NCBI RefSeq assembly: GCF_001729245.1
Contig: NZ_CP015218.1
Location: forward strand, 62,001 to 126,000
Reading direction: 5' to 3'
Source: Leptospira tipperaryensis
GTDB lineage: Bacteria > Spirochaetota > Leptospiria > Leptospirales > Leptospiraceae
Length of the DNA stretch: 64,000 nt
Position numbers and translations under genes: made by a program. The notes below the pieces were generated by a model. The model had not been told where the DNA came from and searched no databases. It was given only the letters and a program-made list of their open reading frames with translations. This document shows positions 55,653 through 64,000 of the stretch, one piece after another (positions within the stretch are counted from its first letter, which is position 1; each line of letters opens with the position of its first letter).

Positions 55653-55717
55653 AACAAAAGAATATTAGAGAAATAGAAATTCTTCTTTTTCTTTCTCTTG
55701 TATATACATTGCCTCGC

Positions 55718-56428
55718 TCAAACGAACATTGAGTCTGGATTGTTTTTCCGGGCTTCCTTAAATTTTAAAATTGAAATCAAATGAGCCAGTACAATCAAAG
55801 GAACTCCGAAAGTGGGTATCAGCACAAGAGGAAGAGATGCAATCGCGTTCGAAGGAACCTCCTGAAAAATAAGCCTCTGTGGTCCTTCCGATGAAAGAGC
55901 TCCTAACGTCAAGGCGGCTGTAAAATCTACGATACCAACAAAATGAAAGACCTTGAATACCGTTGGGGCATAAGATTTTTTATGATCGATGGCCCAAACA
56001 ACAAACGGGGCTGAGATTGCGACCAGGCAATCTCCTAGACCGGCGCTCAGAGCGAAAATTCCCGGTAGTCTATTTTCCACGTAATACCACAAAAATATCG
56101 CCCCTAAAATACGAGAGACATGAATTTGAATCAGACTTTGCTGCGAAAGGGAGAACAGCAAATTTTTAAACTTTGGTAAGCGGTATAGGGCGATCGTTCC
56201 TAGGATTACAGGAATCATAACGCCTGCCGCGAGAGGAATCGGCGAAGGTTTCGGAGGGCTAAAGGCGCTTTTCAAGGCAAGTGAAAATACGACGCTAAGC
56301 CAGGCAACGAGTAAGAGGCAAATAACGATCGCGCTTTTGGGGTTGAATCCGTAGAGCCCTCTCGTTGCGAGAACAATCACCGAGACCAAAGAAAATAGAA
56401 TTAGAGTTATCTCAAAACCAAAGGACAT
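55718..56428 (-). CDS. Polytopic membrane protein of unknown function
   Basis: 236 residues with about seven hydrophobic helices and a central motif RLPGIFALSAGLGDCLVAI. No transporter signature recognised. Divergent from the HxlR gene with a long perfect dyad between them, so it is the probable target of that regulator. Confidence 0.75.
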   Translation of the reverse strand: MSFGFEITLILFSLVSVIVLATRGLYGFNPKSAIVICLLLVAWLSVVFSLALKSAFSPPKPSPIPLAAGVMIPVILGTIALYRLPKFKNLLFSLSQQSLIQIHVSRILGAIFLWYYVENRLPGIFALSAGLGDCLVAISAPFVVWAIDHKKSYAPTVFKVFHFVGIVDFTAALTLGALSSEGPQRLIFQEVPSNAIASLPLVLIPTFGVPLIVLAHLISILKFKEARKNNPDSMFV

Positions 56429-56460
56429 GGCTCCCTCCCCATGGGTGCGGAATAGTGAAA

Positions 56461-56495
56461 TTGATAGTAACTATATTTAAAATAGTTACTATCAA
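56461..56495. promoter_or_regulatory. Perfect inverted repeat, candidate HxlR operator
   Basis: TTGATAGTAACTAT (56461-56474), 7-nt spacer, ATAGTTACTATCAA (56482-56495). Perfect 14-bp arms between the divergent membrane protein gene and the HxlR gene. The TAGTAAC-type half-sites resemble operators seen for other HxlR proteins only in general form. Confidence 0.85.
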
Positions 56496-56541
56496 AACAA
56501 AAGTGACTTGACATTTCTTGTCAACCGAATATTTATTCTCT

Positions 56542-56865
56542 ATGGAAAGATCGTATCAGTTGGACTGTCCGGTTGCGCGCACGTTGAATCTGATTGGGGA
56601 ACGCTGGACATTGCTCATTCTCCGGGATTTTTTTATCAAAGGCGAGGTACAACGTTTCGGAGATTTGGAGGCATCTTTGTCCGGAATCACTCCGGCTTTA
56701 CTTTCGGCTCGACTCAAGGATCTCGAAAATAATAATCTCATTGTCCGACGTTTGTATTCCGAACATCCTCCGAGAATGGAATATCGTTTGACCTCGCTTG
56801 GAAAATCATTGGGCCCGATATTAAAAACAGTACGCGAGTGGGGCTTAAAACATACGCGACGTTAG
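56542..56865 (+). CDS. HxlR-family transcriptional regulator
   Basis: Start chosen at ATG 56542; a TTG at 56518 would add eight residues. 107 residues with CPVARTLNLIGERWTLLILRDFF, the typical N-terminal HxlR sequence including the conserved Cys (about residue 8) that senses oxidants or electrophiles in several members, then a winged helix with FGDLEASLSGITPALLSARLKDLE. Divergent from the membrane protein gene. Confidence 0.9.
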   Translation: MERSYQLDCPVARTLNLIGERWTLLILRDFFIKGEVQRFGDLEASLSGITPALLSARLKDLENNNLIVRRLYSEHPPRMEYRLTSLGKSLGPILKTVREWGLKHTRR

Positions 56866-57003
56866 GGTTTTTATCTAAGAAGCGCTTTGTTATAGCTGAT
56901 TAGTATCTTTCCGATATTTACGACCTTTAAGCGTGCCTTTTCTTTTCTTTTCTCTTCACTGACCGGTTCAAACGGAACATTCCCGCTTAAAAAATCGAAG
57001 GGT

Positions 57004-57504
57004 TTGGAATTGAATTTGTTATATACAATTCAAAATCAGATAGAAAATTCTAATCTATCTAAGAATCAAGAAGCCGTAGTAAAGAATCTTAAATACTCAA
57101 ATTCCTATGATATCATGAACAAAGAAGTCCTCAAATACAATCATTCACAATCGGAAGAAGAAAGAATTATCTGCGAAGTTCTTTTTCAAGAGATCAATCT
57201 TAAACTTCCCAAGGCTGAAAATAAGATTTGGCATGCACACCCCGTGTGGTTTCTCGATGGAAATCCTATCGTGGGTTATAGCAAACTCAAGGGCGGAATT
57301 AGGCTTCTTTTCTGGAGCGGACAATCTTTCGAAGAAGAGGGTTTAAAACCGGAAGGTAGCTTTCAAGCCGCAGAGGTTCGTTATACAAATGCCGATCAGA
57401 TTATTAAAAAAGATCTAAGGCGTTGGCTTACTAAATCTAAGAAAATCCAATGGGATTATAAGAATATTGTGAAGCGTAGGGGTTTGTTGGAAAGATTAAA
57501 ATAA
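57004..57504 (+). CDS. DUF1801 (YdhG-type) domain protein
   Basis: 166 residues from TTG 57004; other TTG codons nearby make the start uncertain. Residues 70-155 match the DUF1801 pattern: KIWHAHPVWFLDGNPIVGYS, LLFWSGQSFEEEGLKPEG and WDYKNIVKR. The first 65 residues are helical and unassigned. Family function is unknown; members are small cytoplasmic proteins. It stands alone upstream of repeat copy B. Confidence 0.75.
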   Translation: MELNLLYTIQNQIENSNLSKNQEAVVKNLKYSNSYDIMNKEVLKYNHSQSEEERIICEVLFQEINLKLPKAENKIWHAHPVWFLDGNPIVGYSKLKGGIRLLFWSGQSFEEEGLKPEGSFQAAEVRYTNADQIIKKDLRRWLTKSKKIQWDYKNIVKRRGLLERLK

Positions 57505-57558
57505 ATCTCCGATTTCATCCGGGAAAAATAGGGCAAAGGCCAGAAGAACGATCGAAGC

Positions 57559-57750
57559 TTCCGCGGCAGGGATGGAGGCGGGGTCAATAAATTGAGAATT
57601 CGGTAATACTATTCGTATCGCTTTCATCTTTCAATTTATTGACCAGAGCCGAGAGCCCGGTTTCGGGGAACATTTCGATAAAAACTTTATCTTTCATTTT
57701 CAAATATGCAAAAAAAATAATACTTTCCCCGAAAGCCGCCCGGGCATACT
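57559..57750 (+). repeat. Interspersed structured repeat, copy B
   Basis: Second copy of the unit at 7419-7612, same orientation. CCGCGGCAGGGATGGA (57561-57576), stem GGTCAATAAATTG (57582-57594) / CAATTTATTGACC (57632-57644), GAGAGCCCGGTTTCGGGG (57651-57668) and its partner CCCCGAAAGCCGCCCGGGC (57727-57745). Here it is intergenic, between the DUF1801 gene and the hydrolase gene, and no reading frame crosses it: relative to copy A one base is missing in the first loop and a TAA follows. Confidence 0.75.
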
Positions 57751-57808
57751 AAATTATATTTTCATTTTATTCAAATTTTCTAAATGAGTTTCAACAGGGT
57801 TACTCGTG

Positions 57809-58705
57809 TTACAGTTGCGGAGGTCCAAGAAACTCTTCGATGAGGGCCGCCGTCAATTCCGGATAGTGTGTTTCTTTTTGATACATAATGGCTTCTCCTA
57901 AATAATCTCCGTGTCCGCCCGGTAGAATGAGAAGTCGAGCGTCCGGAATTTTCCGAGTCAATTCGATCGTGTGTTCTAACTTGGCAATGTCACGGTCTCC
58001 GCTGAGAATCAAAGTAGGGGCCTTCACGGTTCCGATCTCTTTGTCGCTCACGTCCTTAAAGTTTTGCATTCTCTCTAGATCTTTTTCAAACATCGTCCTT
58101 AACTTTTGAGGATCCGGGTTAACTTTTAAAAACGCATCTTTGAGAGGCTGAGGCATGTTTGAGAAAGTTGCCTTTTTCATAAAGTCCCAAAATTGAGGGT
58201 AGGCGCCCGTTCTTTTTGTCATCGAAGATGCAAAGACTAGTTTACGAACGAGATGAGGATGTCGTATGGAAACTTGTAAGGCCACGCTCGCGCCGTTACT
58301 AAATCCGAAAAAATCCGCTTTTTCAATTTTGAGATGTTTGAGAAGTGCGGCCACGTCGTCCGCGGAGGTTTCAAATCGGACCGGCCCCTTTCGATCCGTT
58401 GTTCTTCCATGACCTTGTTCGTCTAAAGCGATTACCTTTCTATGTTTTGCAAAGTAAGGGATTGCTTTACTAAAAGTTACCTCAATCGTAGAGCCGCCCC
58501 CATTCAGAAGAACGAGAGGAACTCCTTCCTTCTCACCGTGAATTTCATAATACAACTGAATGTCGCCGATGGGGGCGTGACCTTTTTCGGTAGGAATCGA
58601 TTCTTCCGTCGTTGTGTTTTCTTTCAAGACGGATGCACTTCTCGAAGTACATTGCAGAATAGAAACTATGGCAATGACAAACGTTAGATATTTGAGAATT
58701 CTCAT
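57809..58705 (-). CDS. Alpha/beta-hydrolase lipoprotein
   Basis: 298 residues. Signal peptide with lipobox SILQC (Cys19), then an alpha/beta-hydrolase fold: oxyanion loop LLNGGGST near 67-73, nucleophile elbow GFSNGAS (Ser136), acidic residue in LSGDRDI and catalytic His in LPGGHGDY. Acts as an esterase or related hydrolase on an envelope surface; substrate unknown. Its start overlaps the stop of the upstream SRPBCC gene by four bases, so it is in one operon with it and the ArsR regulator. Confidence 0.87.
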   Translation of the reverse strand: MRILKYLTFVIAIVSILQCTSRSASVLKENTTTEESIPTEKGHAPIGDIQLYYEIHGEKEGVPLVLLNGGGSTIEVTFSKAIPYFAKHRKVIALDEQGHGRTTDRKGPVRFETSADDVAALLKHLKIEKADFFGFSNGASVALQVSIRHPHLVRKLVFASSMTKRTGAYPQFWDFMKKATFSNMPQPLKDAFLKVNPDPQKLRTMFEKDLERMQNFKDVSDKEIGTVKAPTLILSGDRDIAKLEHTIELTRKIPDARLLILPGGHGDYLGEAIMYQKETHYPELTAALIEEFLGPPQL

Positions 58706-59193
58706 GATTCTTCTCCTATTGATGATTTCTTTAAATATTCCACAATTCGATCCAAATGTGCCATCGTACCTTCCTTTCGAGAAAGTAAGCCCTCTCTTCC
58801 GATGGTCTCATCCAGAAACGCAACCTGTTCCGTAAACGTTAGTCGCGTATCCTTTGGATTGATACTTTCGATTTCAACGGAGGCTATGGACACGGAATGA
58901 ATTTTATTACTCAAATACATGTCGTATACGAAAACGATTCTTTCGTTTGGGAGAATATTATAAAATTCTGCTTTATATAAGGTTTCTTTTCCGTTAGGAA
59001 AACGTCCGTGAAGAAGTTCTTTTCCTCCTACGCGAAAATCCAATTCACGTTTGACAACACTCCAATCTCCAGGACCGATAAACCACTGAGCTTTGGATTC
59101 TAAGTTGCTCCACGCCGAATAAACCGATTCGGCAGAGGATTTATAGATTTTTTCAATGCTGAATATTTCATGTGCGACCTTCAGTTTTTGCAT
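58702..59193 (-). CDS. SRPBCC/AHSA1-like (ATPase activator homologue) domain protein
   Basis: 163 residues. The pattern IYKSSAESVYSAWSNLESKAQWF near the N-terminus, then beta strands and LTFTEQVAFLDETIGREGLLSRKEG, is the usual AHSA1-like START fold, which binds hydrophobic ligands. Such genes are very commonly next to ArsR regulators, as here (one base between the genes). Confidence 0.85.
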   Translation of the reverse strand: MQKLKVAHEIFSIEKIYKSSAESVYSAWSNLESKAQWFIGPGDWSVVKRELDFRVGGKELLHGRFPNGKETLYKAEFYNILPNERIVFVYDMYLSNKIHSVSIASVEIESINPKDTRLTFTEQVAFLDETIGREGLLSRKEGTMAHLDRIVEYLKKSSIGEES

Positions 59194-59194
59194 T

Positions 59195-59536
59195 TTATTT
59201 CTTCCTCTCTTTTTCCGTTTTTTCTAAAAATTCTCCCAATCGATCCAAGTTCCTTTCCCAAAATTTACGCCGTTGATTGAGCCAAGTTTCAATGAGTTCG
59301 AAAGAGCGCGGTTCGACCTGACAGGAACGCACTCGGCCGACCTTATGGGTTTTGATGAGTCCGCTTTCCTCTAAGATTTGAATATGCTGAACGACTGCCG
59401 CCATGCTCATATTTAATGGCTGCGCGAGTTCGCTTACGGAGGCGCCTTTCTTGCTCAATCTTTCAACGATTGTCAGGCGAGAAGGGTCGGACAGCGCGTA
59501 AAATACGCGGTTTAGGGATGAAGAATGGTTAAGCAT
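59195..59536 (-). CDS. ArsR-family regulator
   Basis: 113 residues with a winged helix: FYALSDPSRLTIVERLSKKG, SVSELAQPLNMSMAAVVQHIQIL and VGRVRSCQVEP. No metal-binding CxC motif, so it is of the non-metal ArsR group that partners SRPBCC proteins. First gene of the three-gene operon. The start region itself lies in a small palindrome (TTAAGCA-TC-TGCTTAA, 59529-59544). Confidence 0.9.
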   Translation of the reverse strand: MLNHSSSLNRVFYALSDPSRLTIVERLSKKGASVSELAQPLNMSMAAVVQHIQILEESGLIKTHKVGRVRSCQVEPRSFELIETWLNQRRKFWERNLDRLGEFLEKTEKERKK

Positions 59537-59562
59537 CTGCTTAAGTTTAATGAAGGCCCTGA

Positions 59563-59588
59563 AATAGTCAAGTATTTACTTGACTATT
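59563..59588. promoter_or_regulatory. Perfect inverted repeat, candidate ArsR operator
   Basis: AATAGTCAAGTA (59563-59574), spacer TT, TACTTGACTATT (59577-59588). Perfect 12-bp arms 27 bases upstream of the ArsR start, a typical autoregulatory position. Confidence 0.83.
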
Positions 59589-59627
59589 ATTTTTTAAAGT
59601 TCTTAGTCCCCGAAAGTAAATCATCTT

Positions 59628-60545
59628 TCAAAGCCTCATCACATCCAACAAACATTCGGCTTTTTTGTTTTTCAGAGCGCTGCTCTCGATCACAAAACTT
59701 AAAAAAGTATTTAACGAAGGATTTTTATTTTCGGGCATCCAAAACACGGATACGGGCAAGTATAATTTTTTGATTGGAACAAATTGGGTTTGGGAAGGAG
59801 CCACGTTCTGAGCGCCTAAGATCGTTAGAGATACACCTTTGCCGGTGGCAACTAAGATGGGGCAACTTTCTCTTTCGTTTTTCAAATATACTTTCGGTTT
59901 GATTCCGCTTTGTTTGAAAAGTTGAAAGATCGTGTCGTAAAAATTTCCAGTTTCTTTTTTTGGATGTAGAATGATGGTTTCGTTTTTTAATTCTTTAAGT
60001 TCGATTTCCTTTCTTTTGGCGAGAGGATGTTTTTTGGGAACCAGAACTCCGAAACCTTCGTCGTTGACGGAATGTTTTTCTATTCCTTCTTCCGAAACGG
60101 TTCCTTCCATAAAACAAACATCAAACTGACCGGATCTCAAACCTTTAAGAATTCTATTTCTTGATTCTTGATGAAGTTGAAATTTCAACTTTGGAAAACG
60201 ATCTTGGAATTCTCCGATAATTTGAGGTAGGCTTGCTAAGAAGGTCGTTGTTGAAAATCCGATGCTGAGACCGCCCGCTTTGAGCTTGCCGATAGAACGA
60301 ACTTCTCTTTCCAAATTTTCAACTCTATCGATAATTTCCTTTCCTTCCTTTAAAAGATAAACTCCCGCTCCCGTTAGTTTTACTTGTCTTGTAGTTCTTT
60401 CAAAAAGTTTTGTAGAGAGTTCTTCTTCGATAGAGGAAATCAAACGGGTTAAAGGCGGTTGCGAAATCCCGAGAATTTCCGCACTTTTTCTAAAGTTGAG
60501 TTCTTCCGCGACCACGATAAACGATTTTAGTTTCGATAAATCCAT
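59628..60545 (-). CDS. LysR-family regulator
   Basis: 305 residues. The N-terminal helix-turn-helix has LKSFIVVAEELNFRKSAEILGISQPPLTRLISSIEEEL, followed by a two-lobed effector domain (about 90-300). Divergent from the thioredoxin-reductase-like gene with an inverted repeat directly at its own start, so it probably controls that flavoprotein and itself. Confidence 0.93.
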   Translation of the reverse strand: MDLSKLKSFIVVAEELNFRKSAEILGISQPPLTRLISSIEEELSTKLFERTTRQVKLTGAGVYLLKEGKEIIDRVENLEREVRSIGKLKAGGLSIGFSTTTFLASLPQIIGEFQDRFPKLKFQLHQESRNRILKGLRSGQFDVCFMEGTVSEEGIEKHSVNDEGFGVLVPKKHPLAKRKEIELKELKNETIILHPKKETGNFYDTIFQLFKQSGIKPKVYLKNERESCPILVATGKGVSLTILGAQNVAPSQTQFVPIKKLYLPVSVFWMPENKNPSLNTFLSFVIESSALKNKKAECLLDVMRL

Positions 60546-60547
60546 TC

Positions 60548-60576
60548 TTTATTGATACTTAATAGGTATCAATAAA
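60548..60576. promoter_or_regulatory. Inverted repeat, candidate LysR-type binding site
   Basis: TTTATTGATAC (60548-60558), 7-nt spacer, GTATCAATAAA (60566-60576). It contains ATAC-N7-GTAT, in keeping with the T-N11-A form of LysR sites, and lies between the LysR start and the flavoprotein gene. Confidence 0.75.
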
Positions 60577-60701
60577 TCAACCAAATTAAAAAATTATAAC
60601 AAAAATTGAATTCATTTTCTTATAAGTCTTTACATCCTTTGAATGAGTTTCATTTTAAATCTTGTATTGGTTTTGTTTTTATATTTCTAAAGGAGAATAG
60701 A

Positions 60702-61619
60702 ATGAAGTTTGACTATGAAGTACTGATTATAGGCGGAGGTCCGGCGGGACTGAGCGCGGCCTTGTCTTTAGGTCGTATGAGCAGAACGGCTTTGGTCTGC
60801 GATGATAGTCGTCCTAGAAATGCTCCGTCTTCCCATCTCAATAATTTTCCCACACGAGACGGTATTCATCCGGCCGAATGGAGAAGGTTAGTAAAAAAGG
60901 ATTTGGAGAAATATCAAACGATAAAGTTTTTCGAAGGAGGCGTCTTGTCCGTTGAAAAATCGACTTCCGGTTTTACCGCAAACTTGTCTTCGGGGATTTC
61001 CGCTCATTTTAAAAAGATCATTCTTGCCTACGGAGTAGAGGATAAGCCCTTGCCCGTTCCCGGTTTTAAGGAGCTCTGGGGAAAATCTATTTTTCATTGT
61101 CCTTACTGTCACGGATTTGAAATTCGAGGATCCCGTTTGGGTTTTATTTCAAACAGCGAAATGACATTTCACATGCTACCTTTGATAAACGACTTGGCGT
61201 CCGATTTAATTCTTTTTACGAATGGGAAGGCGGAGTTTAGCGATCCACAGAGAGAATTATTAAAGCGAAAGAATGTAGAATTGATAGAAGAGAAAATTAC
61301 GGGTTTCATTTTTGAAGGAGAGCAATTGAAAGCTTTGTCTCTTGCAAACGGGGAACTCAGAGAAAGGCAAGCCGTCTTTTTTCATCCGACCCTGCCGTTC
61401 GCGCTCAAATCTCAAATCGGAGAAACGCTCGGTTGTGAAAAAAATCAACTCGGCTTTTACAAGATAAACGAAAGGGGCGCAACCTCTGTGGAAGGTGTTT
61501 TTGCATGCGGAGACAACGTGAGTCCGGGGCATTCTGTTTTGTTAGCCGCCGCTTCGGGCGCGATGGCCGGCGCGGGAGTGGTGTTTGCGCTATTAGGAGA
61601 AGAATTTGGAAATGCTTGA
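60702..61619 (+). CDS. Thioredoxin-reductase-like pyridine nucleotide-disulfide oxidoreductase
   Basis: Start chosen at ATG 60702, with AGGAG upstream; the open frame begins earlier (60606) but without support. 305 residues: FAD motif LIIGGGPAGLSAALSL near 8-23, redox pair in IFHCPYCHGFE near residue 132-139, and a C-terminal FACGDNVSPGH FAD motif. The middle NADPH domain lacks a clear GGGxSA motif (it reads GFISNSEMTF), so NADPH binding may be altered. Controlled by the divergent LysR gene. Confidence 0.85.
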   Translation: MKFDYEVLIIGGGPAGLSAALSLGRMSRTALVCDDSRPRNAPSSHLNNFPTRDGIHPAEWRRLVKKDLEKYQTIKFFEGGVLSVEKSTSGFTANLSSGISAHFKKIILAYGVEDKPLPVPGFKELWGKSIFHCPYCHGFEIRGSRLGFISNSEMTFHMLPLINDLASDLILFTNGKAEFSDPQRELLKRKNVELIEEKITGFIFEGEQLKALSLANGELRERQAVFFHPTLPFALKSQIGETLGCEKNQLGFYKINERGATSVEGVFACGDNVSPGHSVLLAAASGAMAGAGVVFALLGEEFGNA

Positions 61620-61946
61620 AAGAATGCAACTGAAGCCTTCTATAACGGGTTCTGAGAGTTCGAAGATTTTCTTTTAGAGCAAAGTTTATGCGTTAGGAGA
61701 GTTATTCTTTTCTATTTTGTGTAAGAAATAGGCAGGCAGAGATTCGTATAGAAAACACAAATGTACTTCTTTCGACTCGGATGGAACGTTAGGCGAAACC
61801 CATTTCGATCCCTATTTCGAGCGATAAACGCAAACTTGTCGATTCATAAGTTTTATTGATTTATAATACAACAGCAATCCGTTGTTATAATTGTATAACT
61901 AAATTCAGTCTCAATGAAGATAGTCGACAAAAGTTGGACGCGTTAT
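61620..61946. other. Gene-free stretch upstream of the Ig-like lipoprotein gene
   Basis: About 330 bp, no supported gene. Two GTTAGG motifs (about 61692 and 61789) were noted without further structure. The last 90 bases are AT-rich and probably hold the promoter of the lipoprotein gene. Confidence 0.4.
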
Positions 61947-64000
61947 ATGAAACACATTATACAATTCTCTCTTCTTTCTCTTTTCTTTTTATTCGGTTTT
62001 ACGAATTGTTTGAATCGGGATTGGAACCATCTTCCTCCGATTTTTTCTTACATTGATTTGAAAGGGGGATCGCCCGCGGTTCCTTTCGGGGTTTCTCAGA
62101 TTACACCCGGCGTCGGCGTGAATGGAGTTTCCACGAATAGTTCGATTCAAGTCGGCTTTAATCGGGCTTTGGATTCTTCTTCGATCTCCGGGGCTTCCTT
62201 TCAATTGTCTGAAAGTTCGACCCCAATTCCGGGTAACGTGAGCGTCTCCAATTCGAACGTGGTCTTTACTCCTTCCTCTCCACTTTCTGCTTCGACCATT
62301 TACACAGTGACTCTTTCTAAGGATTTAAGATCTGCGGACGGTTCTCTTCTCAATGAAGATTTCATCTGGACTTTTACAACCGAATCCGTTTCCGATTTGA
62401 TTGCTCCCATCGTTTCTCTTACGACTCCGGTTAACTCGGGCGTTTCCGTTCCTGTGAATACATCGTTAAGCGTCGCTTTTAGTGAAACGATGAATTGTAC
62501 TTCTTTAACTTCGCTTTCGTTTACTTTGAGTAACGGTTCTGCAGTTTCCGGTTCCGTTTCTTGTTCCGGTTCGACCGCGACTTTTACTCCAACTTCTTCT
62601 CTTTCGTTTAATACAAATTATACGGCAAATATCAGTACGGCCGCGAAAGATCTTGCAGGGAATATGCTCGCTTCTTCTTTTAGCTGGAGTTTTACGACCG
62701 GGTCCGCTCCGGATTCTACTCCTCCGACCGTATCCTTTGTAAGTCCTGCGAACGGTTCGACGGGATTTGCAATCAACGGATCGATCGCGGTTGCATTCAG
62801 TGAAACTCTCAATTGTGCGACCTTGAATACCGCAACTTTTGTTTTGAGCGACGGATCTGCGGTTGCGGGAACGGTCTCTTGTCTTGGGACGACTGCTTCT
62901 TTTAATCCTTCGGCATCCTTATCTTATGGCACAACATATACGGCTACGATTACGACCGGAGTGCGTGATATTTCGTCTAACGCGATTTCTTCTCCTTTCT
63001 CTTGGACTTTTACTACGGGGGCCGGACCGGATCTTACGCCGCCGACGGTTTCTTTAGTGACCCCATCGAATTCTCTTTCCGGAGTAGGAGTGAATACGAG
63101 TGTGAGTGCGGTTTTTAGCGAATTCATCGATTGTACGACTCTTACGACTGCAAGTTTTACTCTCAACGGAGGATCTGCGGTAGCCGGAAGCGTGAACTGT
63201 CTCGGAACTTCCGGAACATTTACTCCGAGTGCGAATCTTTCATATAACACTAGTTATACTGCCACGATCACAACCGCGACGCGAGATCTCGCGGGTAACG
63301 CCGTTTCAGGAACTTATACCTGGAGTTTTACGACGGGATCCGCTCCGGATTCTACACCTCCCTTAATTTCCATTACGAATCCTTTGAATGTTTCCACGGG
63401 ATTTAGCGTAAACGGAACGGTGAACATCGCTTTTAATGAAACTTTAAATTGTGCTTCCGTTACTACCGCCAGTTTTACCTTGGAAGGAGGTTCCACAGTT
63501 CCGGGGACGGTCGCTTGTTCCGCTACCGCGGCGACCTTTACGCCGATCGCGTCCTTGGCGTATAACACGACTTATACGGCTTCGATTACGACTGCGCTGA
63601 AAGATCTTGCCGGCAATTCTATAGCTTTGCCGTTTTCATGGTCCTTTACTACGGGCTCCGCTCCGGATGTTACAGCTCCTACGGTTTCCATCGTCAATCC
63701 GGTCCAATCTTCCCTTGGAGTTCCCACGAGCGCGAGTGTAACGGTCGCGTTTAGTGAAGGAATGGATTGTACTTCGCTCACGACCGCCACCTTCACTCTT
63801 AGTAACGGGGCTGCCGTCGCAGGAACCGTCAATTGTTCCGGAACAAGCGCGGTTTTTACTCCGACCTCAGTTCTTCTTCCCGGCATTACTTACACAGCTA
63901 CGATCCAGGTTGGAGCCAAAGATCTCGCAAACAATTCGATTGTTTCGGCTTATAGCTGGAGTTTTACCACGGGTACATTGCCGGATACGACCCCGCCTGG
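61947..64000 (+). CDS. Surface lipoprotein of tandem bacterial Ig-like (Big_5/SbsA-type) repeats, 3' end outside window
   Basis: Open to the window end: 684 codons from ATG 61947 without a stop; ATG 61914 is in frame and would add 11 residues. Signal peptide MKHIIQFSLLSLFFLFGFTN with lipobox FTNC. From about residue 48 it consists of repeats of some 106 residues (318 bases), each with a TPP or IAP start, a VNGSIAVAFSETLNC-type strand, TFTPSxSLxxxTxYTATITT and the end WSFTTGSAPD. Six repeats are seen; from the second on each has a conserved pair of Cys. These domains occur in surface adhesins and S-layer-type proteins. Confidence 0.9.
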   Translation, partial: MKHIIQFSLLSLFFLFGFTNCLNRDWNHLPPIFSYIDLKGGSPAVPFGVSQITPGVGVNGVSTNSSIQVGFNRALDSSSISGASFQLSESSTPIPGNVSVSNSNVVFTPSSPLSASTIYTVTLSKDLRSADGSLLNEDFIWTFTTESVSDLIAPIVSLTTPVNSGVSVPVNTSLSVAFSETMNCTSLTSLSFTLSNGSAVSGSVSCSGSTATFTPTSSLSFNTNYTANISTAAKDLAGNMLASSFSWSFTTGSAPDSTPPTVSFVSPANGSTGFAINGSIAVAFSETLNCATLNTATFVLSDGSAVAGTVSCLGTTASFNPSASLSYGTTYTATITTGVRDISSNAISSPFSWTFTTGAGPDLTPPTVSLVTPSNSLSGVGVNTSVSAVFSEFIDCTTLTTASFTLNGGSAVAGSVNCLGTSGTFTPSANLSYNTSYTATITTATRDLAGNAVSGTYTWSFTTGSAPDSTPPLISITNPLNVSTGFSVNGTVNIAFNETLNCASVTTASFTLEGGSTVPGTVACSATAATFTPIASLAYNTTYTASITTALKDLAGNSIALPFSWSFTTGSAPDVTAPTVSIVNPVQSSLGVPTSASVTVAFSEGMDCTSLTTATFTLSNGAAVAGTVNCSGTSAVFTPTSVLLPGITYTATIQVGAKDLANNSIVSAYSWSFTTGTLPDTTPP
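62057..64000 (+). repeat. Six tandem Ig-like coding repeats of about 318 bp
   Basis: The codons for W-S/T-F-T-T recur near 62369, 62690, 63002, 63321, 63639 and 63957, giving an average spacing of 318 bases. Repeats 2 to 6 are clearly more alike (NC-T-SL, SV-C-GT patterns, GSAPD linkers) than repeat 1, which lacks the Cys pair. Confidence 0.85.

Overview
The window looks like chromosomal DNA of a Leptospira-type spirochaete. This is inferred from moderately AT-rich coding sequence, many exported proteins with relaxed spirochaetal lipoboxes, a Leptospira-style HINT-domain protein, and a wealth of PAS/histidine-kinase/response-regulator genes. No 16S gene or other species marker is present, so the genus is an inference. 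No rRNA, tRNA or CRISPR array was found.

Layout. (1) 1-5450: a B12-dependent acyl-CoA mutase of the ethylmalonyl-CoA mutase (MeaA) type with its MeaB GTPase chaperone, a membrane protein and a methyltransferase. (2) 5450-14070: an accessory patch with one intact and one frameshifted DDE transposase, a broken HINT-domain (polymorphic-toxin-like) locus with a possible partner lipoprotein, orphan small genes, and one copy of a structured repeat (7419-7612) whose second copy lies at 57559-57750. (3) 14070-27375: a dense signalling island of an MHYT hybrid kinase with an HD-GYP c-di-GMP phosphodiesterase, and a second operon of kinases and response regulators. (4) 27383-52121: a denitrification island covering NO to N2O to N2. 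It holds norC (with an extra heme domain)-norB-norQ-norD, a chemoreceptor-like protein overlapping an ODP-type diiron protein, a flavoprotein/ThDP-enzyme unit, nnrS, two Crp/Fnr regulators, and a clade II nos cluster (cytochrome c, nosZ, nosB, nosL, nosD, nosF, nosY). It ends with two divergent operons, one for envelope metal-binding-like proteins and one for a PAS protein, a FadL-like porin and a cytochrome c'-like protein. No nitrate or nitrite reductase is visible. (5) 52265-61619: four regulator-plus-enzyme modules (TetR, HxlR, ArsR, LysR), each with a palindrome beside the regulator gene. (6) 61947-end: the start of a lipoprotein made of tandem bacterial Ig-like repeats.

How it fits together. 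Six copies of TTGAT-N4-ATCAA, a perfect FNR/DNR-type site, occur between 28 and 50 kb. Each lies just upstream of a gene or operon of the denitrification island, and no other copy was noticed in the window. They suggest one regulon, switched by low oxygen or NO through one or both local Crp/Fnr proteins, that includes genes of unknown role: the flavoprotein/ThDP unit and the Cys/His- and Met/His-rich envelope proteins. The latter are candidates for supplying copper to NosZ. The chemoreceptor/ODP pair inside the nor region resembles the oxygen-sensing chemotaxis pair known from Treponema and is the most attractive candidate for a little-described system here. The interspersed repeat with conserved stems and diverged loops is the best structural novelty.
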